A DNA stretch of 57,212 nucleotides, taken from contig JAATFO010000147.1 of assembly GCA_015655145.1 (NCBI GenBank), positions 1-57,212 on the forward strand. The letters are read 5' to 3'. Source of the DNA: Enterobacterales bacterium. Lineage in GTDB: Bacteria; Pseudomonadota; Gammaproteobacteria; Enterobacterales; Enterobacteriaceae. A program made the position numbers and the translations under genes. Shown piece by piece: positions 56,883 to 57,212 of the stretch (positions are counted from its first letter, which is position 1; each line of letters begins with the position of its first letter). Under the pieces are notes generated by a model, which saw only the letters and a list, made by a program, of their open reading frames with translations, was not told the origin of the DNA and made no database searches.

Positions 56883-57212
56883 ATACACCGACAGAACTGG
56901 AAAAACCGCGCAAAAGTGGAGCTTGCCACGCTGATATGGGTGGACTTGTATAACAACAGACGATTGCCGGGTGGTGCATCCAATGAGTAGAACATGTATT
57001 TTTCGATAAAAGCACCAATGACTTTTTCGTGAAGTTCAACGCAACGACAGAAACAGAGGGTTCTGCGAGCCAGACGTTTGATTCGGGCTCTCAGTGTTAG
57101 ATTGTTGCGCTCAATACGTTGAGTGAAGATCTTGCCGGTCAGATGTTTCTTTTTCGCCACCTCTCTGGCATAGCGGCCCCATTCATCTGTGGTCAGCATA
57201 CCAATATTAAAG
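56867..57212 (-). CDS. IS1-like transposase (InsB-type), C-terminal part
   Basis: The frame is open to the right edge, so the N-terminal part is missing from the window. The conserved IS1 end is clear: FTQRIERNNLTLRARIKRLA, then a CVELHEKVIGAFIEKYMFY segment. The frame does not stop at the expected end but runs about 35 residues further, through the terminal repeat into flanking DNA, to a stop at 56867. It may be an intact transposase with an extended tail, or one that lost its stop codon. Confidence 0.8.
   Translation of the reverse strand, partial: FNIGMLTTDEWGRYAREVAKKKHLTGKIFTQRIERNNLTLRARIKRLARRTLCFCRCVELHEKVIGAFIEKYMFYSLDAPPGNRLLLYKSTHISVASSTFARFFQFCRCMVIPR
56883..56969 (+). pseudogene. 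C-terminal scrap of an IS3-family OrfB
   Basis: The frame IHRQNWKNRAKVELATL, followed by IWVDLYNNRRL, matches the C-terminal section of IS3 OrfB transposases (pattern ELAT-x3-W-V-x3-N-x-R-L). It stops at about 56969 where the IS1-like end begins, so that insertion interrupted it. Confidence 0.65.
56970..57212 (-). mobile_element. End of an IS1-like element, running out of the window
   Basis: The sequence from 56970 (GGTGGTGCATCCAATGAG) resembles an IS1-type terminal repeat, and the minus-strand frame inside encodes the end of an InsB-type transposase. The other end is beyond the window. It is inserted into the OrfB fragment before it. Confidence 0.7.

Overview
The window is a chromosomal segment of an enterobacterium (order Enterobacterales; I cannot fix the genus). 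The core is the conserved Escherichia-type order iraP, psiF, proC, yaiI, aroL, ppnP, rdgC, mak, sbcC, sbcD, phoB, phoR, brnQ, proY, acpH, queA, tgt, yajC, secD, secF at about 16.8-47.6 kb. It is interrupted by lineage-specific insertions (DUF2076 gene, an ethanolamine permease/kinase/AraC module, a TolA-C-like lipoprotein, a MetE-core methyltransferase and an MscS-family channel), and phoA, dgcC, yaiA, aroM, araJ and malZ are absent from their Escherichia positions.

Left region (1-8.3 kb): the window opens in a chimeric ORF joining the N-terminus of a POT peptide transporter to the C-terminus of L-lactate dehydrogenase LldD. Next comes a catabolic cluster on the minus strand: class II aldolase, periplasmic solute-binding protein, PhyH-type Fe(II)/2-oxoglutarate dioxygenase, a fused permease-ATPase of the polar amino acid ABC family, a second solute-binding protein and a flavin reductase. 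A divergent RidA-family protein lacking the usual catalytic arginine and a LysR regulator complete it. I read this as an uptake and degradation system for an unidentified amino-acid-like compound, and as the best candidate for an undescribed system in the window.

Accessory region (8.6-16.7 kb): a DipZ-type CcdA-thioredoxin fusion, several small exported proteins (one of 56 residues, one glycine-rich lipoprotein of 50), a CPBP membrane protease with an upstream in-frame stop, decayed GNAT and LysR genes, a CspA-family protein, an MdtG-like efflux pump, and the first of two copies of a 147-bp palindrome-ended repeat.

Core region: PhoB/PhoR (with a clear Pho box) sits near the phosphate-starvation genes iraP and psiF. 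The SbcCD nuclease is present with an unusually glutamine-rich SbcC. A MetE-core gene between phoR and brnQ carries MetR and MetJ operator-like sites. queA-tgt-yajC-secDF forms the usual queuosine/protein export operon, closed by a terminator.

Right region (47.8-57.2 kb): a HisN/inositol-monophosphatase-like enzyme divergent from a DeoR regulator, an IS256-type remnant, a periplasmic protein with 11-residue repeats, a MarR/UbiD decarboxylase pair with a perfect operator-like palindrome, then an ArsR regulator plus heavy-metal P-type ATPase operon with nested palindromes over the start codon. The window ends in a pile of broken IS3-type elements and the end of an IS1-like element, which suggests that the metal resistance operon lies in horizontally acquired DNA.
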